In this document: positions 33,629 through 41,355 of the stretch, piece by piece
How positions within the stretch are numbered: the stretch's first letter is position 1
Layout of the letters: each line of letters starts with the position of its first letter
The notes under the pieces: model-generated
The model's input: the letters and a program-made list of their open reading frames with translations, nothing else
Databases searched by the model: none
What the model was told of the DNA's origin: nothing
Translations under genes and position numbers: made by a program
Source: JAVBMJ01 sp031551275
Lineage (GTDB): Bacteria; Bacteroidota; Bacteroidia; Bacteroidales; Rikenellaceae
Assembly (NCBI GenBank): GCA_031551275.1
Contig: JAVBNX010000007.1
Coordinates: forward strand, 310,001-374,000
DNA: 64,000 nt
Direction: 5' to 3'

Positions 33629-34606
33629 ATGAAAAGCAATCGGGTCAAAATATGGCTTATCGCGTTGTGCTGCCTGATGGCGGGGTGCGTCGACTCGATC
33701 CATGAGTTGCCCCCCTGTACGGGGACGACCCGGTTGCATGTTACCACCCAATTCAACCTGCTCACGCAATGGGAGTGGATGGTGACCAAAACCAAAACGC
33801 CCGGGCAGGCCCCGGAGTGCGGCTTCCGGATCATTGCGGACCTCTACTCCGCCGACGGGATGACGCGCATCGACCGCAGGGTCCTTGCTTTGGAGCCGGG
33901 GCTCTCCTCGTACCAGGCGACCATCGATTTCGGCGCACTCCCCTCCGCGACCTACCGCCTGGTGGTCTGGGCCGACCAGGTGGCGGCACAGGGTACTGAG
34001 GACCTTTTCTACGACACGAACGACCTCTCCCGCATCACGCTCCTGGGAAGCTACGCGGGCGGCGACGACCGGCGCGATGCCTTTACGGCGACCCTGTTGG
34101 TCGATCTGACCGCCTCGGGAGAGGTTTACGAGCAGACCGTTACCCTGCAGCGCCCTTTCGCGAGGTTCGAGATCGTAGCCAGCGACCTGGAAAAATACAT
34201 GACCCTGACCGGCGCCACGCTTTCCCATGTCGAAAACATGAGCGTGGACCTCTCCTACCAGGGCTACTTTCCCAACGCCTTCAACGCGCTGACCGGCAAG
34301 CCCTGCGATGCGAAGACGGGCGTGTGTTTCAGCTGCGGGGTCAGCCCCTACGCCGATACCGACGGGTTGTTGCTGGCCTACGACTACGTGTGGGTCAACG
34401 GGACCGAGTCGTCCGTGCGGGTGGATATGGCGATCTACGACCACACCGGGAAGCGGATCAACACCATAGGGGGGATACAGATCCCCTACAAACGCAGTTG
34501 CATGACCCTGATCCGGGACGAGTACCTGACCGGGCAATTCCGGCCGGGTATCTCTATCGACGGTAATTGGGACGGCGATATCGACTGGGTAATGCCTGAC
34601 AGATGA
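33629..34606 (+). CDS. DUF6562-like (Mfa2/fimbrillin-type) lipoprotein
   Basis: A 325-residue lipoprotein with signal to Cys20 (LIALCCLMAGC). The layout resembles fimbrillin-associated DUF6562 proteins: an early beta domain with YRLVVWADQV, then DAFTATLLVDL, the conserved LQRPFARFEIVASDLEKY, and a second beta domain including YQGYFPNAFNALTGKP and LLAYDYVWV. It ends in GNWDGDIDW. Two further genes of the same type follow. The ATG at 33629 is placed by the signal peptide; a longer frame overlaps the previous gene. Confidence 0.72.
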   Translation: MKSNRVKIWLIALCCLMAGCVDSIHELPPCTGTTRLHVTTQFNLLTQWEWMVTKTKTPGQAPECGFRIIADLYSADGMTRIDRRVLALEPGLSSYQATIDFGALPSATYRLVVWADQVAAQGTEDLFYDTNDLSRITLLGSYAGGDDRRDAFTATLLVDLTASGEVYEQTVTLQRPFARFEIVASDLEKYMTLTGATLSHVENMSVDLSYQGYFPNAFNALTGKPCDAKTGVCFSCGVSPYADTDGLLLAYDYVWVNGTESSVRVDMAIYDHTGKRINTIGGIQIPYKRSCMTLIRDEYLTGQFRPGISIDGNWDGDIDWVMPDR

Positions 34607-36039
34607 TGAAAAAGCACACGACCATACTACTCTTTGTGGCGGCGCTGCTCGCGGGATGCGGCAAGGACGCGTTGTCGGACCTCAACCCCGGGCTGCTCCC
34701 GGGACCAGACGGAATGGTAACGTTCGACATAGGGATCGGTTGCGAGCCGGCCCTGGTCAAGGGGATCGACGACGGGGTCAACGGCAACGTGGAGTGGAGC
34801 GAGTACGATATGCGGTACATCCTCGAGATCTGGGGACACGATCCGGTATCGGGCACCCCCCAACGCATGGTGCGCCGCATGGCCACCGACGACGATTTCG
34901 CGGGCGGGGTAACCTTCCAGGACGTCAGGCTGATGCCCGACGCCCGCTACACGCTGCTCTGCTGGGCCGACGTGACGATGCAGGCCGATACGACCGATTA
35001 CCATTATTTTACCGACCTGGAGGGGCAGGGGCTCTACAACGTCATCCGCAAGGACAACATGGCGGCATACGGCAAGATATGGTCCGGGAATGACGATACG
35101 GTCGACGCCTACGCATACTCCTACCCCAATGTACTGGCCGAGGATATCTTTTATGCTTCGAAGCATGGGTTTATCCGCCTGACGCGTTGCGTGGCCAAAG
35201 TGGTAACCACCGCGAGCAACCTGCCCTATAAGGTCGACGAGGTGTTGGTCCAGTACGAGTCGTCAGGGACCTATTATGCGTACAATGTCCAGGCGCGTAC
35301 AGCTTTCGGCGAAGGTACATCCCCCTACTACACGGCCAAAGCGGGCGATGAGGTCGATGAGCTGACAGGGACCCAGATTCTGGCGTGGGATTACCTTTTT
35401 GTAACGCAGGGTCAAAACAAGACCATTTCCTACACGATTTTTTACCCCAACAGCGTCAACTACACCCTGGCGCAGAGATTTACCGACGTACCCATTGTGG
35501 CCAACATGCGCACCAAGGCGTCGGCGCCGATCAAGAGGACCTACAAGGTGGGCGATTACTTCCAGTCGCTGGACGGCCAGACCAAAGGTATCGTCTATAA
35601 GGTTACCGGGGGGCCGGGAACAGCCTCGCTGGGCCAATCCCTGGAGATCGTTTCGCTGGATTGCGCGACGAACACCTCAACGGGCTATAACCAGGGAATT
35701 GCGACCTGGGCGCAAGCGGGCGACTTCATCGCGGGCAAAGGCGACGGGTGGAGGCTGCCCTCCTATGACGACCTGTTGAGTCTCAACACCGGGATTGCCA
35801 TGGTGGGGGTCGCGGCATTCCAGGCTGCGTTTACCAACAACCAGGGAACGCAACTGGATATATACGGCACGACCGACACCGCCCAATTCCAATATGTAAC
35901 CTATTGGACAAGCAACCAATCCGCAGGCAATGCCCTCGCGGTATGGCTCAATCCCTATGTGCTGGATTCGCTGACGAATATCTACCTGGATAAGACCGAC
36001 AAGCACTTTGTCCGGGCGGTTAAAACAGTAAATAATTGA
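34603..36039 (+). CDS. DUF6562-like lipoprotein with C-terminal FISUMP/DUF1566-like domain
   Basis: A 478-residue lipoprotein (signal LLFVAALLAGC). Residues about 25-310 follow the same plan as its neighbours (YTLLCWADVTM, IRLTRCVAKVVTTASNL, LAWDYLFVT). The extra C-terminal part, about 320-478, has YKVGDYFQSLDGQTKGIVYKVT, GDGWRLPSYDDLLSL, YWTSNQSAGNALAVWL and FVRAVKTV, a pattern of the Fibrobacter-major-paralogous/DUF1566-type domain. It overlaps the preceding stop by 4 bp, so translation is coupled. The tail may present a lectin-like surface at the fibre tip; this is inference. Confidence 0.75.
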   Translation: MMKKHTTILLFVAALLAGCGKDALSDLNPGLLPGPDGMVTFDIGIGCEPALVKGIDDGVNGNVEWSEYDMRYILEIWGHDPVSGTPQRMVRRMATDDDFAGGVTFQDVRLMPDARYTLLCWADVTMQADTTDYHYFTDLEGQGLYNVIRKDNMAAYGKIWSGNDDTVDAYAYSYPNVLAEDIFYASKHGFIRLTRCVAKVVTTASNLPYKVDEVLVQYESSGTYYAYNVQARTAFGEGTSPYYTAKAGDEVDELTGTQILAWDYLFVTQGQNKTISYTIFYPNSVNYTLAQRFTDVPIVANMRTKASAPIKRTYKVGDYFQSLDGQTKGIVYKVTGGPGTASLGQSLEIVSLDCATNTSTGYNQGIATWAQAGDFIAGKGDGWRLPSYDDLLSLNTGIAMVGVAAFQAAFTNNQGTQLDIYGTTDTAQFQYVTYWTSNQSAGNALAVWLNPYVLDSLTNIYLDKTDKHFVRAVKTVNN

Positions 36040-36169
36040 TGCACCATAAAATGTCTAACAATTTAAAACACGAAAAACGAATGGCAGGAAATTGAAAAAT
36101 GAAAAAACAGAAAAACTAAAAACAAATCAAAACACAATTTACCAAAACTCACCAAAAATTAAAAAAGCA

Positions 36170-37222
36170 ATGAAAAAAATCATGATCCTCGCAGCGGCTA
36201 TCGCACTCTTTGCCTCCTGCGCAAAAGAAGAAACCGCCATAGGCAAAGGCTCGATCCAGGTCGACCTCGCGATCGCCCTCGACCAGAACGGCAAGACCAA
36301 AGCGGCAACCCTGCCCACCATCCCGAACGGTTACAAACTCCGCTATGTGGTCGAAGTATACAACAGCACCGGGGTCAAGTATGACCGCCAGGTCTTCAAC
36401 CAGGACCAGGAAGAAACGCCCGAAGATCTGACCGGCGCGTCCTCGACCTTTATGATCGCCATTCCCAACCTGGCCGATACCTACTCGGTTGTCGTTTGGG
36501 CGGACTATACAAACGGAGCAAGTGACCTGAAATACAACACCAGTGCCGGCCTGACGGACATACAGGTGGTTCAGAGCGGCTATGTGGTCAACGATCCCCT
36601 TCGCGAGGCTTTCTTCGGCAAGGGCACGATTACCGTATCGTCCACCGGCAGCATCTCCGGCAACGGTAGTGCCAGCACTTCGACTTTAACCATCTCATGC
36701 AAAAGGGCCGTTGCCCAGTTGAGCCTCTACACGACCGACATTACCTCGGTTCCTACCGCGTACAAGCCCGTGAGCACCAAAGTGGCATTTACCGATCTTT
36801 ACTCCGCTTTCAACGCGCTGACCGGTACGACCACCGGCGCAACGTGGTCATCCCCCACGTTCCAGTACGATATTGCCAGCGCTCCTGCGAGCTACACCCC
36901 GTTCTCCGGTGCTACCCTGAAAGATATCGACAATGCGAAAACCGCGTTGGTTTTCCAGGATTATGTGCTGGCTCCCGCTGCCAGTGCCAACCTGACTACT
37001 TTCGATTTGACGCTGTACAGCGTTGCTGCGGCAAGCCAGGCTGCAGACAAGATCGTCGGTAGTTACGCAGACATCAGCAACGTACCCTTGCAGAACAACT
37101 ACAAGACCAACGTCCTCTCCGCGTTCATGACCCTGAAGGGCTATATCGCCATCGACGTGGACGGCGATTGGGCAGGCAGCAAGAACGTCGACGAGAAGGG
37201 AAGCGTCATTCCCGTTCAGTAA
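36170..37222 (+). CDS. DUF6562-like (fimbrillin-type) lipoprotein
   Basis: A 350-residue lipoprotein with signal MKKIMILAAAIALFASC. Shared pattern: YKLRYVVEVYNSTG, TYSVVVWADYTNGASDLKYNTSAG, LTISCKRAVAQLSLYTTDI, TDLYSAFNALTG, ALVFQDYVLAP and the terminal VDGDWAG. The start at 36170 gives a clean lipobox and lies after a 130-bp AT-rich leader unlike the surrounding GC-rich DNA. It is the last of three related genes and is followed by a terminator hairpin split by an IS element. Confidence 0.75.
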   Translation: MKKIMILAAAIALFASCAKEETAIGKGSIQVDLAIALDQNGKTKAATLPTIPNGYKLRYVVEVYNSTGVKYDRQVFNQDQEETPEDLTGASSTFMIAIPNLADTYSVVVWADYTNGASDLKYNTSAGLTDIQVVQSGYVVNDPLREAFFGKGTITVSSTGSISGNGSASTSTLTISCKRAVAQLSLYTTDITSVPTAYKPVSTKVAFTDLYSAFNALTGTTTGATWSSPTFQYDIASAPASYTPFSGATLKDIDNAKTALVFQDYVLAPAASANLTTFDLTLYSVAAASQAADKIVGSYADISNVPLQNNYKTNVLSAFMTLKGYIAIDVDGDWAGSKNVDEKGSVIPVQ

Positions 37223-37252
37223 TCCCTCAACGGCCATTGGCCGATAACGAAG

Positions 37253-37263
37253 AAAGCCGCCGG
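37253..37263 (+). terminator. Left arm of a terminator hairpin interrupted by the IS element
   Basis: AAAG (37253-37256) and CGCCGG (37258-37263) pair with CCGGCG (38705-38710) and CTTT (38713-38716) beyond the IS. In the pre-insertion sequence these formed a hairpin between two convergent operons, followed by a T-rich run. Confidence 0.6.
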
Positions 37264-37275
37264 AATTCTGAACTG

Positions 37276-37304
37276 CACCCCAAAAGTTGGACACTTTTGG
37301 GGTG
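37276..37304 (+). terminator. Hairpin at the left end of the IS
   Basis: CACCCCAAAAGT (37276-37287) and ACTTTTGGGGTG (37293-37304) make a perfect 12-bp stem with a 5-nt loop, followed by GTTTTT-type T residues just before the orfA ATG at 37310. It would stop read-through transcription from outside and may also limit orfA translation. Confidence 0.6.
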
Positions 37305-37309
37305 TTTTT

Positions 37310-37840
37310 ATGAAATACAGTTATGATGTTCGATTGAGTGCTGTTCAAGATGTTCTTGAGCGTGGATTTTCGATGAGCGAGGTTGGTCGCACCCTTGGAT
37401 GCGGCCATCGTCAGGTCGGCTTATGGGTAGCGATGCACGAGCGTTATGGGCCATCGGGTCTATCTATGCGTCATGGCAACTACAGCGCGGAGTTTAAGTT
37501 GTCGGTGTTGGCGCATATGCGCCAGAATGGCTTATCTTTGTATGATACCGCCGTTCATTTTGGGGTTCCGAGCCACACTACTATCCTTCAGTGGATACGG
37601 TTATACGATGCGTATGGGACGGATGGTCTGTTACCTAAACGACGAGGAAGGAGGCCGGCAATGAAGAGCACTAAACCCAGGAAGATCAAGACATCAGACC
37701 CACCGACTGCGCATGAGCTTCTTCAGCTTGAGAACGAGCGTTTGCGTGCGGAGAATGCCTACTTAAAAAAATTAAAGGCCTTAGTCGAGGAGCGCATCGC
37801 CCGCGAGAGCGGGAAGTTGCCCAAGCCATCGAAGGACTAA
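37310..37840 (+). CDS. IS3-family transposase OrfA
   Basis: A 176-residue DNA-binding protein of the IS150 group. It has two helix-turn-helix regions (YSYDVRLSAVQDVLERGFSMSEVGRTLGCG and YSAEFKLSVLAHMRQNGLSLYDTAVHFGV), and a C-terminal leucine-zipper-like stretch ELLQLENERLRAENAYLKKLKALV used for dimerisation with OrfB. The A-run at 37765-37771 lies within the zipper codons, where ribosomes can shift to the -1 frame and make the OrfAB transposase. Confidence 0.93.
   Translation: MKYSYDVRLSAVQDVLERGFSMSEVGRTLGCGHRQVGLWVAMHERYGPSGLSMRHGNYSAEFKLSVLAHMRQNGLSLYDTAVHFGVPSHTTILQWIRLYDAYGTDGLLPKRRGRRPAMKSTKPRKIKTSDPPTAHELLQLENERLRAENAYLKKLKALVEERIARESGKLPKPSKD
37765..37771 (+). other. Programmed -1 frameshift slippery site
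   Basis: Seven A residues read A AAA AAA in the orfA frame. Frame -1 is open from here into orfB and reads IKGLSRGAHRPREREVAQ, then joins the OrfB start region, as in other IS3 elements. Confidence 0.85.
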
Positions 37841-37857
37841 GACCGCATCATCGGCTT

Positions 37858-38658
37858 GTGATGTTACTCCAGGTCGGCGAGATGGCGCGAAGTACGTTCT
37901 ATTATCACAGCCAAAGGACCAAACTGCCGGATAAATACGCTCTTGCCAAAGAGAGTATCATAAGCATTTATCACGAGCATAAGGGTCGTTATGGGTATCG
38001 CCGCATTACTGCCGAGATGCACAACCGCGGATATGCGATAAATCACAAAACCGTGCTCAAACTGATGACCGCTTGCGGGATAAAATGCCAGGTCAGGCTT
38101 CGTAAGTACAGGTCCTATAAGGGCGATGTGGGTCGCATAGCCCCGAACCTGCTGCAGCGCAACTTTGTGGCTGGGCGGCCTAACCAGAAGTGGGCGACCG
38201 ACCTGACAGAGTTTACGGTGGCAGGACAAAAACTGTATCTGTCTCCCATAATCGACCTATATAACAAGGAGATAGTCAGCTACAATATCTCGGTTCATCC
38301 GAACTTCGCCCAGACGATAAGTATGCTTAAAGCTGCGTTCAGGAAGCTACCTGACAATCCGGATCTGATCCTGCACTCTGACCAGGGATGGCAATACCAG
38401 ATGAAACAATATCGCCGGGCGCTTGAAGATAAAGGCATCAAACAGAGTATGTCCCGCAAAGGCAACTGCCTGGACAACGCCGTGATCGAAAACTTCTTCG
38501 GGTTATTAAAATCTGAATTGCTATATTTACAGAAATTCTCGTCAATCGATCACTTCCGCAAAGAACTCGTCGAATACATCGACTACTACAATAACAAGCG
38601 GATCAAATCCGCTCTAAAAAACATGAGCCCGGTGCAATACCGAGCTCATAATTTCTAA
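37858..38658 (+). CDS. IS3-family transposase OrfB (DDE integrase domain)
   Basis: A 266-residue rve-type integrase. The DDE triad is present: Asp in WATDLTEFTV, Asp in LILHSDQGWQYQ, and Glu in GNCLDNAVIENFFGLLKSE. An N-terminal HTH_21-like region (HKGRYGYRRITAEMHNRGYAINHKTVLKLM) precedes it. GTG 37858 or ATG 37861 are possible free starts, but the main product is probably the OrfAB fusion by frameshift. No internal stop or truncation is visible. Confidence 0.93.
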   Translation: MMLLQVGEMARSTFYYHSQRTKLPDKYALAKESIISIYHEHKGRYGYRRITAEMHNRGYAINHKTVLKLMTACGIKCQVRLRKYRSYKGDVGRIAPNLLQRNFVAGRPNQKWATDLTEFTVAGQKLYLSPIIDLYNKEIVSYNISVHPNFAQTISMLKAAFRKLPDNPDLILHSDQGWQYQMKQYRRALEDKGIKQSMSRKGNCLDNAVIENFFGLLKSELLYLQKFSSIDHFRKELVEYIDYYNNKRIKSALKNMSPVQYRAHNF

Positions 38659-38730
38659 CAGTATTAATCCGTCCAACAAACGGGGGGCAGTTCATTTCGC
38701 AGCCCCGGCGTTCTTTATTCTGTTAAGCGG

Positions 38731-40308
38731 CTACCAGACCAGGCCGTCGACCGGCGTGTCCAGATACCAGTCCGTGTCGGTCGTGCAGCGGCTGTCCACC
38801 CACTTTTTGTAGCGGGGATAGGCGCTGTCGATCCGTTTGGATTCCAGGCACCACCTGAAGGGGCGATCCTTGTTGTAGGGAATCTCCAACACGCAGGGGA
38901 AGTCGGTGTTGTCCTGATTGAATGTATTCAGGTCGAAGCGTACTTTGCCGTTGTCCAGCATCGGGATATAAACGCCGTTGTTGGCCGGTACGGAGACCTC
39001 TTTGATAACGGGAGTCACGGGCGTGCTTCCCAGCAGCACGTTCTCGTAGCCGTCCAGGGTCTTGCCGTTCACTTCATTGAAGTAGATCACTCCGTTGACG
39101 CCGAGTTGGTTCTTGTAGTAGGCGCCTTTGGCCAGGAATTGGAGGTCGACCACGGTCGGCTGGCCTTTGTACTCGGTAATGGCGTACTTGACCACCAGGT
39201 CGTTGAAGTCGTAGTCGCCCTTGTAGGGGAAGTTGTCCTCGAAGAGCCAGTATCCCTGCCACTTGATCGTTTCGGGGTCGAAAATCGGGGGATCGACGGT
39301 ATTCTCCACGGCCAGGGGGGTGGCCTCCACCAGGCAGATCATGTCGTTGTAGTCGCCGTCCCAGCCCGCTTCGGTGGGCAGGCGGTTCTCGAAGCCGAGG
39401 GTCGCGTACTGCTTGCCTTCGTACTCCCAGATACGGGTTACGCCGCAGGTAACGGCCTGGCCGAACTCGGCATTGGTGTATTGGGGCGTGGAGTAGCGGA
39501 AACCGGAATTCCCTTTGAATATGAACCCGATCCGGGTTCCGGGCTCGAATTCGCCGAGGTAGACCCTCGTGCCTATCCCCGCGGGGGTTATGCGGTTGAA
39601 TATCCTTACGGGGGGCTGGGCCCTCATCGCTTCATAGGAGGTGGTGGGCGCCAGGTTCTCATCCACCCGGTAGGTGTAGTACCAGAGGTCGCCGATGATG
39701 TTGCTCCCGCCGTTGCTCACGTAGGTAATCCATATCTTGGTGTTCCCCCACATCACGCCGGGCGATTTCTCCCCTTCTGTGGCGACCAGGTCGGTACAGA
39801 TTTTCCTTTGCTCGGGCGTGAGGTTGACCTGCGCTTCGGGGTAGAAGTCATGGATAGCCCTGACGAAGTCGGGGGAGAGATCCACGGTGGTACGGCTCAT
39901 GGGAACCTCGTCCGTCTCCCCGGCGCGGGTGGTGGCCAGCGCCCTGGCTGCTGCGGAAGCGGAGGCTGCGGAGGCGGGTTTGATGCTGATGTCCCCCCGC
40001 GGGTACTCCCTGAGCGCCCCGTTCGCGTAAACGTAGAGGGTCTCGACGTGCTTGGCCACAGGCAGCGTGTTGTTGAAGGGAGCCACGGCTGTCATGACTG
40101 GTTCTTCCACCAGATCCCCCTCGTCGGAGTAGGGATAATCGGTAAACACCAGACAGCGCGTGCCAGCAGGCAGTTCGGATTGGACCGTTATTTTGTCGAG
40201 CAGGCTGAAATCGTTGCGGCCGTTGTCGGCGTTTTCGGTGTTTTGTTTCAAACAACCGAAACACAGGATCAAAACGGCGACCAGGGTGAATGGAATCGCT
40301 TTTTTCAT
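38731..40308 (-). CDS. LruC-domain (DUF4842/DUF4114) lipoprotein
   Basis: A 525-residue lipoprotein; the start at 40308 gives signal MKKAIPFTLVAVLILCFGC. The middle part has DUF4114-like features (GIGTRVYLGEFEPGTRIGFIF, WDGDYNDMICLVEA) and the C-terminal half the DUF4842 pattern (YWLFEDNFPYKGDYDFNDLVVKYAI). The two Asp-rich loops DGDYNDM and GDYDFNDL look like calcium-binding sites. Exact role unknown; family members are surface lipoproteins of Bacteroidota and other bacteria. It converges on the DUF6562 operon. Confidence 0.85.
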   Translation of the reverse strand: MKKAIPFTLVAVLILCFGCLKQNTENADNGRNDFSLLDKITVQSELPAGTRCLVFTDYPYSDEGDLVEEPVMTAVAPFNNTLPVAKHVETLYVYANGALREYPRGDISIKPASAASASAAARALATTRAGETDEVPMSRTTVDLSPDFVRAIHDFYPEAQVNLTPEQRKICTDLVATEGEKSPGVMWGNTKIWITYVSNGGSNIIGDLWYYTYRVDENLAPTTSYEAMRAQPPVRIFNRITPAGIGTRVYLGEFEPGTRIGFIFKGNSGFRYSTPQYTNAEFGQAVTCGVTRIWEYEGKQYATLGFENRLPTEAGWDGDYNDMICLVEATPLAVENTVDPPIFDPETIKWQGYWLFEDNFPYKGDYDFNDLVVKYAITEYKGQPTVVDLQFLAKGAYYKNQLGVNGVIYFNEVNGKTLDGYENVLLGSTPVTPVIKEVSVPANNGVYIPMLDNGKVRFDLNTFNQDNTDFPCVLEIPYNKDRPFRWCLESKRIDSAYPRYKKWVDSRCTTDTDWYLDTPVDGLVW

Positions 40309-40331
40309 TGGGGTGAGTTTATTATAGGGAA

Positions 40332-40339
40332 CAAAGGTA
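40332..40339 (-). promoter_or_regulatory. -7 element for the LruC lipoprotein
   Basis: Minus-strand TACCTTTG, exact TAnnTTTG, 23 nt before the start at 40308. Confidence 0.55.
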
Positions 40340-40500
40340 TATAAAAATTTCATTTTGTATGTAAAAAAATGCACGCAATGCAAAATTAATTTCTTTTTAA
40401 CACTGTCGGGGTCGTAATTCAGGACACGTAAACGTCTTTGTATTTTGATGCCGGTTTTGAATTAATAAAAACATAACGTCCATCCCCCCAAAGAAATTGT

Positions 40501-40508
40501 TACCTTTG
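40501..40508 (+). promoter_or_regulatory. -7 element for lpxI-lpxB
   Basis: TACCTTTG, exact TAnnTTTG, 19 nt before the ATG at 40528. The element shows that the pair is expressed from a native-type Bacteroidota promoter. Confidence 0.55.
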
Positions 40509-40527
40509 CAAAGTAAAAAAGAGCAAG

Positions 40528-41352
40528 ATGGACGAGATTAAAAAGGTAGGTTTATTGGCGGGAAGCGGGCAGATGCCTGTCAGGATCATCGAGAGTTGCC
40601 GCAAGAAAGGCGTGGAGGTGTATGTGGTGGGTTTGCAGCCCTTCGCCGACGAGAACAGTTTTATGGACCAGCCCCACATCATGGCCCGCATGGGCGAGGT
40701 GGGCAAGATACTCAAATGGTTGAAATCGGTCGGCGCGATGGACCTGGTCATGGCCGGGGGCATCAAGCGCCCCTCGTTGAAGGAGCTGATCCCCGACTGG
40801 GAGGCGGTCAAGGTGCTGGCCAAGCTGGCGATCAAGGATTTGAGCGACGACAATTTGTTCCGCGCCGTGATCAATGAGTTGGAGGAGCGCGGGTTCAGGG
40901 TCCACGGCATAGAGGACATCGTGCCCGAAATGATGTTCCACGAGGGCGTTTACGGCCGTATCAAGCCCTCCGGCGAGGACATGAAGGACATCCGCCGCGG
41001 CATCGAGGTGGCCAAAGCCCTGGGCGCGGTCGACGTGGGCCAGGCGGTGGTCGTACAGGAGGGCATGGTGCTGGCCGTGGAGGCCGTCGAGGGGACCGAC
41101 AGGATGCTTTCGCGCGCCCACGATTGCATGAAGCCGGGCAAGGCCCCCGTGATGGTCAAGATCAAAAAACCGGGGCAGGACACCCGCACCGATATGCCAG
41201 CCATGGGGCTGCAAACCATCGAAATGTTGAAAAAATACGGCATGGGCGGCATCGCCGTCGAGTCGGGAGGCATCCTGCTCATCGAGAAGGACGAGGTGAT
41301 CGAGATGGCCAACCGGGACGGCGTGTTCATCATCGGGATGAATATCGAGTAA
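40528..41352 (+). CDS. lpxI: UDP-2,3-diacylglucosamine pyrophosphatase LpxI
   Basis: LpxI/DUF1009 family enzyme that releases UMP from UDP-2,3-diacylglucosamine to give lipid X, the fourth step of lipid A synthesis. Family signature blocks: VGLLAGSGQMPVRIIESCRKKG, VMAGGIKRPSL, LSDDNLFRAVINELEERGF, VGQAVVVQEGMVLAVEAVEGTDRM, VMVKIKKPGQDTRTDMPAMG and the C-terminal GGIAVESGGILLIEKDEV. Length 274 is right. lpxB starts 3 nt downstream, the next pathway step. LpxI is best known from Alphaproteobacteria; many Bacteroidota use LpxH. Confidence 0.92.
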   Translation: MDEIKKVGLLAGSGQMPVRIIESCRKKGVEVYVVGLQPFADENSFMDQPHIMARMGEVGKILKWLKSVGAMDLVMAGGIKRPSLKELIPDWEAVKVLAKLAIKDLSDDNLFRAVINELEERGFRVHGIEDIVPEMMFHEGVYGRIKPSGEDMKDIRRGIEVAKALGAVDVGQAVVVQEGMVLAVEAVEGTDRMLSRAHDCMKPGKAPVMVKIKKPGQDTRTDMPAMGLQTIEMLKKYGMGGIAVESGGILLIEKDEVIEMANRDGVFIIGMNIE

Positions 41353-41355
41353 GGT

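Larger units (their letters stand above)
37269..38694 (+). mobile_element. IS3-family (IS150-like) insertion sequence, complete
   Basis: 1426 bp with imperfect terminal inverted repeats of about 25 bp beginning TGAACTGC at both ends (left 37269 on; right ending 38694, read in reverse). A 3-bp direct repeat TTC flanks it (37266-37268 and 38695-38697), the expected target duplication. It holds two ORFs with a -1 frameshift site, both intact, so the element looks recently moved and potentially active. Confidence 0.93.

Noticed and set aside
37231..37243. CGGCCATTGGCCG as a terminator of the DUF6562 operon
   Set aside because: Only a 5-bp stem and no T-run; the larger hairpin interrupted by the IS is the better candidate.
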